The notes under the pieces: generated by a model
Told to the model about the DNA's origin: nothing
The model's input: only the letters and a program-made list of their open reading frames with translations
The model's database searches: none
Shown here: positions 61,252 to 64,000 of the stretch, in pieces
Layout of the letters: each line of letters starts with the position of its first letter
Position numbering within the stretch: position 1 is the stretch's first letter
Program-made: the position numbers and the translations under genes
Source: JBDTSW01 sp963799815
GTDB taxonomy: Bacteria; Actinomycetota; Thermoleophilia; Solirubrobacterales; 70-9
Length of the DNA: 64,000 bases
Assembly: GCA_963799815.1 (NCBI GenBank)
Contig: CAWCYG010000001.1
Coordinates: forward strand, 1-64,000
Direction of reading: 5' to 3'

Positions 61252-62940
61252 ATGGCGACGCGGCCCGCAGATGTCTCGCGGCCCGATGGGCGCGCCGATC
61301 CCGAGACCGAGCGCGCGGTCGCCGAGGATGTCGACAGGTTCGTGGCCCCGCAGGTGGGGCCCGATGACGATCGCGTCTTCACGGACTCGGCGATCGAGGT
61401 CGAACCGGTCTACGACGCCTCGGATGTCGCCGAGGGTCTTGAGAAACGGCTGGGCGAGCCCGGCTCGTACCCGTTCACGCGCGGGATTCACGAGGGGATG
61501 TATCGCGAGCGGCTGTGGACGATGCGCCAGTACGCCGGCTTCAGCTCGCCCGAGGACACCAACGAGCGCTACCGCTACCTGATCGAGCACGGCTCCACAG
61601 GCCTTTCGATGGCCTTTGACCTCCCGACCCAGCTAGGGCGTGATTCCGACGATCCCTTGTGTCGCGGAGAGGTCGGGCGGACCGGCGTTCCCATCGACAC
61701 GATCGAGGACATGCGGATCTGCTTCGACGAGATCCCGCTCGATCAGGTCTCGACCTCGATGACCATCAACGCCCCCGCCGCGATCCTGCTGCTGCTCTAC
61801 GAGCTCGTGGGTGAGGAACAGGGCGTCGCCTCCGAGGAGCTTCGCGGAACCGTTCAGAACGACGTCTTGAAGGAGTACGTCGCGCGCGGCAACTACATCT
61901 ATCCCCCCGAACCGACGATGCGGCTCACCACCGACATCTTCGAATACTGCGCCGAGAGCGTCCCGAAGTGGAACACGATCTCGATCTCCGGCTACCACAT
62001 CCGCGAGAAGGGCTGCTCGGCGGTCCAGGAGGTGGCGTTCACTCTCTCAAACGCGATCGCCTACGTCCAGGCCGCACTCGACCGCGGCTTCGATGTCGAC
62101 GACTTCGCCCCTCGGCTGGCCTTCTTCTTCAACTGCCACAACAACGTCTTCCAGGAGATCGCCAAGTTCCGGGCCGTGCGCCGGATGTGGGCCAAGATCA
62201 TGCGCGAGCGCTTCGGGGCCAGTGAGGAGCGCTCGCAGATGATCCGCTTTCACACGCAGACGGGGGGCGTGACTCTGCAGGCGCAGCAGCCGGAGGTGAA
62301 CATCATCCGGGTGGCGCTGCAGGGGTTCGCGGCCGTATGCGGTGGCACGCAGTCCCTGCACACGAACGGCTTTGACGAGGCTCTCGCGCTTCCGACCGAA
62401 CGCTCCGCGCGGATCGCGCTGCGTACCCAGCAGGTGCTTGCCCACGAGTCGGGAGCGGCCGACACTGTCGATCCGTTCGCGGGGTCGTATTTCGTCGAAG
62501 CGCTCACCGACGAGCTCGAGGAGCGCTCCTGGGAGCTGATCTCGAAGGTCGAGGAGATGGGCGGCTCGACCGCGGCGCTCGAGTTCATCCAGCGGGAAAT
62601 CGAGGAGTCGGCCGCGTCCTACCACGAGCGCTACCGCTCCGGACAGGACATCATCGTCGGGGTCAACCGGTACGTCACCGACCAGGTCGACGACGTCGAC
62701 ATCCTTCGGGTCGACCCCGAGGCCGAGCGACGCCAACTCGAGCGGCTCGAAAAGTTCAAGGCGGAGCGCGACCAGGAGAAGGTGGACCAACGGCTGGCGG
62801 AGCTGGGCGAGGTCGCGGAGGGCGACGGCAACCTGCTGCGTCCGATCAAGGAGGCCCTGCGGGACAAGGCCTCGATCGGTGATGTTTGCAACGCGATGCG
62901 CGAGGTCTTCGGCGAGTACAGGGGCGGCGCGTTCTTCTAG
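61252..62940 (+). CDS. methylmalonyl-CoA mutase family protein, large (catalytic) subunit
   Basis: 562-residue acyl-CoA mutase. The TIM-barrel domain spans nearly the whole length: YPFTRGIHEGMYRERLWTMR, TGLSMAFDLPTQLGRDSDDP, TSMTINAPAAILLLLYELVG, NTISISGYHIREKGCSAVQE and GFAAVCGGTQSLHTNGFDEA. The length and the end (NAMREVFGEYRGG) show that the B12-binding domain is on a separate polypeptide, which is not in this window. Interconverts (R)-methylmalonyl-CoA and succinyl-CoA, or a related pair. ATG 61252; an upstream frame overlaps the GT4 end. Confidence 0.93.
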   Translation: MATRPADVSRPDGRADPETERAVAEDVDRFVAPQVGPDDDRVFTDSAIEVEPVYDASDVAEGLEKRLGEPGSYPFTRGIHEGMYRERLWTMRQYAGFSSPEDTNERYRYLIEHGSTGLSMAFDLPTQLGRDSDDPLCRGEVGRTGVPIDTIEDMRICFDEIPLDQVSTSMTINAPAAILLLLYELVGEEQGVASEELRGTVQNDVLKEYVARGNYIYPPEPTMRLTTDIFEYCAESVPKWNTISISGYHIREKGCSAVQEVAFTLSNAIAYVQAALDRGFDVDDFAPRLAFFFNCHNNVFQEIAKFRAVRRMWAKIMRERFGASEERSQMIRFHTQTGGVTLQAQQPEVNIIRVALQGFAAVCGGTQSLHTNGFDEALALPTERSARIALRTQQVLAHESGAADTVDPFAGSYFVEALTDELEERSWELISKVEEMGGSTAALEFIQREIEESAASYHERYRSGQDIIVGVNRYVTDQVDDVDILRVDPEAERRQLERLEKFKAERDQEKVDQRLAELGEVAEGDGNLLRPIKEALRDKASIGDVCNAMREVFGEYRGGAFF

Positions 62941-63019
62941 CGCCAGGCGCACGGAGGCTTTCTCCTGCAATGTCGTGCACGGCGGCAGGAGACCCAGGAC
63001 TCCGCCAGAACCCCGGCAC

Positions 63020-63379
63020 ATGGAAACCAAGGCGAAGCGGACGCTCGTAAAGTCCGCGCCGGAGCTGTGGGAGCTGGCCGACGATCTGATCCGCATGGAA
63101 GCCTGGATGAGCGGGCTCTTGGGTACGGCGATGCCCATTTCCGTCGAGGTCACCCGACGCGAGCCGCAGCGCGCGCTGGCCTGGCGCGTCCAGGGCGAGG
63201 GACCTGCGACCCCTGGGCATGCCCGAATCGCGATCGAGCTGGCCGAGAAGGGCTTCGGCACGGCGGTCTCGATCACGGCGCAACACCCGGCGCCCGACCC
63301 CGCGGCGGCCATCGGCGCGCTGGAGGAGCTGTTGGATGAGCTCGGATCGCCCGAACGACGACCCTTCACCCGCGGCTAG
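63020..63379 (+). CDS. SRPBCC-like small protein
   Basis: 119-residue protein: RTLVKSAPELWELADDLIRM, SVEVTRREPQRALAWRVQG, ARIAIELAEKGFGTAVSITA and a C-terminal helix AAIGALEELLDELGSPE. This is the strand-helix-strand order of a short Bet v 1/SRPBCC fold, which binds hydrophobic ligands. No enzyme residues. ATG 63020, 79 bp after the mutase. It overlaps the start of the HD-domain gene by 44 bp. Confidence 0.7.
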   Translation: METKAKRTLVKSAPELWELADDLIRMEAWMSGLLGTAMPISVEVTRREPQRALAWRVQGEGPATPGHARIAIELAEKGFGTAVSITAQHPAPDPAAAIGALEELLDELGSPERRPFTRG

Positions 63380-63983
63380 CACCGAGAGCCTGGTCGAGCT
63401 GCTCGCCTCGCGCGGCGGCCTGCTCCTAGACGGCCTCGAGGCACACCTCCCCGGGTCGCGTGATAAGGCCGAGGCGGCTGCCGCCTACGCGCTCGCCGCA
63501 GCGGTTGAGCTCGGGCTCCCGCGCACGAGCTGCGAGCTGGCTCGCGAGACAGCAAAGCTGCACGACGTCGGCTTGGTCTACGTGCCGGTCGAGGCACTTG
63601 CGAAGCCCCCCCGAGATCGGACCGAGGAGGAGCTGATACGGATCTCCTCCCACCACGAGAAGGGCGCGCAGCTGGCGCGGGGGGCTGGCCTTCCCGAACG
63701 CGTCTGCGAATGGATCCAGTTCGGGGCCGAGCGCTTCGACGGAGGCGGGCCGGCCGGCCTCGCGGGTGAGGCGATCCCGCTCCAGGCTCGGATCTCGCGC
63801 GCTGCCCATGCCTGCTACGAGGCACTGAGAGCGCAAGCTGGGCAGGGAGGCGAGCCGGCCCCCGCTCGGAGCCCCACGGAGATCCTCGGCGCCCGGGCCG
63901 GCGGCGACCTGGACCCGATGGTGGTGGACGCACTCAATGCCGTCCTCTCGCGCGCGCAGGCGGACCCTTCGCGGCGAACGTAG
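63336..63983 (+). CDS. HD/HD-GYP-like phosphohydrolase-domain protein
   Basis: 215 residues from ATG 63336. Metal-ligand residues of an HD domain are seen: ETAKLHDVGLVYVPVEALA (HD), ISSHHEKGAQLARGAGLPE (HH) and GAERFDGGGPAGLAGEAIPL followed by QARISRAAHACYEALRAQ. The second half matches the DGxGYP-like loop of HD-GYP domains, here DGGGPAG. It may degrade cyclic di-GMP or another phosphodiester, but the normal GYP residues are changed, so activity is unsure. Overlaps the previous gene by 44 bp. Confidence 0.75.
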   Translation: MSSDRPNDDPSPAASTESLVELLASRGGLLLDGLEAHLPGSRDKAEAAAAYALAAAVELGLPRTSCELARETAKLHDVGLVYVPVEALAKPPRDRTEEELIRISSHHEKGAQLARGAGLPERVCEWIQFGAERFDGGGPAGLAGEAIPLQARISRAAHACYEALRAQAGQGGEPAPARSPTEILGARAGGDLDPMVVDALNAVLSRAQADPSRRT

Positions 63984-64000
63984 AATCGCACTCGGCGTGC

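Overview
This is a high-GC (roughly two-thirds G+C), gene-dense stretch of an actinobacterial chromosome. The gene set points to class Thermoleophilia (Solirubrobacterales/Gaiellales-like): a WS/DGAT wax-ester/triacylglycerol synthase next to a fatty-acid desaturase, F420-type flavin/deazaflavin enzymes, a stand-alone LigD-type polymerase, a type III glutamine synthetase, many GTG/TTG starts and many ATGA or TGATG stop/start overlaps. The placement is an inference from gene families, not from a marker gene.

Layout. (1) 1-7050: an integrated mobile element, transcribed right to left: zinc-ribbon protein, prim-pol primase, RepA-like AAA ATPase, two small proteins, an excisionase-like HTH protein, and a tyrosine integrase. 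To the right of this operon lie a truncated restriction-helicase remnant, an orphan 308-aa gene and repeats abutting the 3' end of tRNA-Ser(CGA), the likely attachment site. Most element genes carry single-base frameshifts. (2) 7-15 kb: PPOX-type F420 protein, tRNA-Ser(GGA), RibD/DHFR-like reductase, TMEM175 channel, a broken F420:NADPH oxidoreductase, tadA, a universal stress protein, a phosphotriesterase-family gene (frameshifted), cyclophilin, a PAS-PAS-zinc-ribbon protein and a secreted alpha/beta hydrolase. (3) 15-24 kb: desaturase and WS/DGAT (divergent), 5'-3' exonuclease, M14 carboxypeptidase, YbdK-type carboxylate-amine ligase, EEP hydrolase. (4) 24-29 kb: phenylalanine/tyrosine catabolism (hppD-hmgA-phenylalanine hydroxylase, divergent Lrp regulator, convergent FAH-family hydrolase). 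(5) 29-36.7 kb: DUF488, PHP, pgsA, cdsA, PAP2 phosphatase, ettA, MFS exporter. (6) 36.7-46 kb: histone H1-like protein, ECF sigma/anti-sigma pair, FAD oxidoreductases, BKACE enzyme (frameshifted), SnoaL-like protein, LigD-type polymerase, tRNA-Arg(ACG). (7) 46-54 kb: glnN, L,D-transpeptidase, tRNA-Ser(GCU), PLP-dependent aldolase/deaminase, methyltransferase and sugar-lactone oxidase, tRNA-Ser(UGA), and a MarR regulator with two visible operators. (8) 54-64 kb: csbD, GH26-like hydrolase, STAS protein, a poorly characterised small-gene patch (56.2-57.0 kb), sigma-like factor, UDP-glucuronate decarboxylase-like enzyme with two GT4 glycosyltransferases, methylmalonyl-CoA mutase catalytic subunit, SRPBCC-like and HD-domain proteins.

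Functional links. Phenylalanine can be taken to homogentisate and ring-cleaved by the 24-29 kb genes, though no maleylacetoacetate isomerase is present here. Desaturase plus WS/DGAT suggests neutral-lipid storage. cdsA and pgsA feed phosphatidylglycerol synthesis. The window carries tRNA-Ser genes for all four anticodon classes (CGA, GGA, GCU, UGA), and the single tRNA-Arg(ACG) is the expected substrate of TadA encoded here.

Cautions. Frameshifts are concentrated in the first 5.3 kb and also occur at about 9.1-9.4, 11.09, 43.58 and 56.6-56.8 kb; most look like one-base indels in G/C runs, so assembly error and genuine decay cannot be separated from sequence alone. No CRISPR array, rRNA or intact insertion sequence was seen. 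Positions 1-106, 5239-5459, 24271-24428 and 55967-56198 hold nothing I can call.
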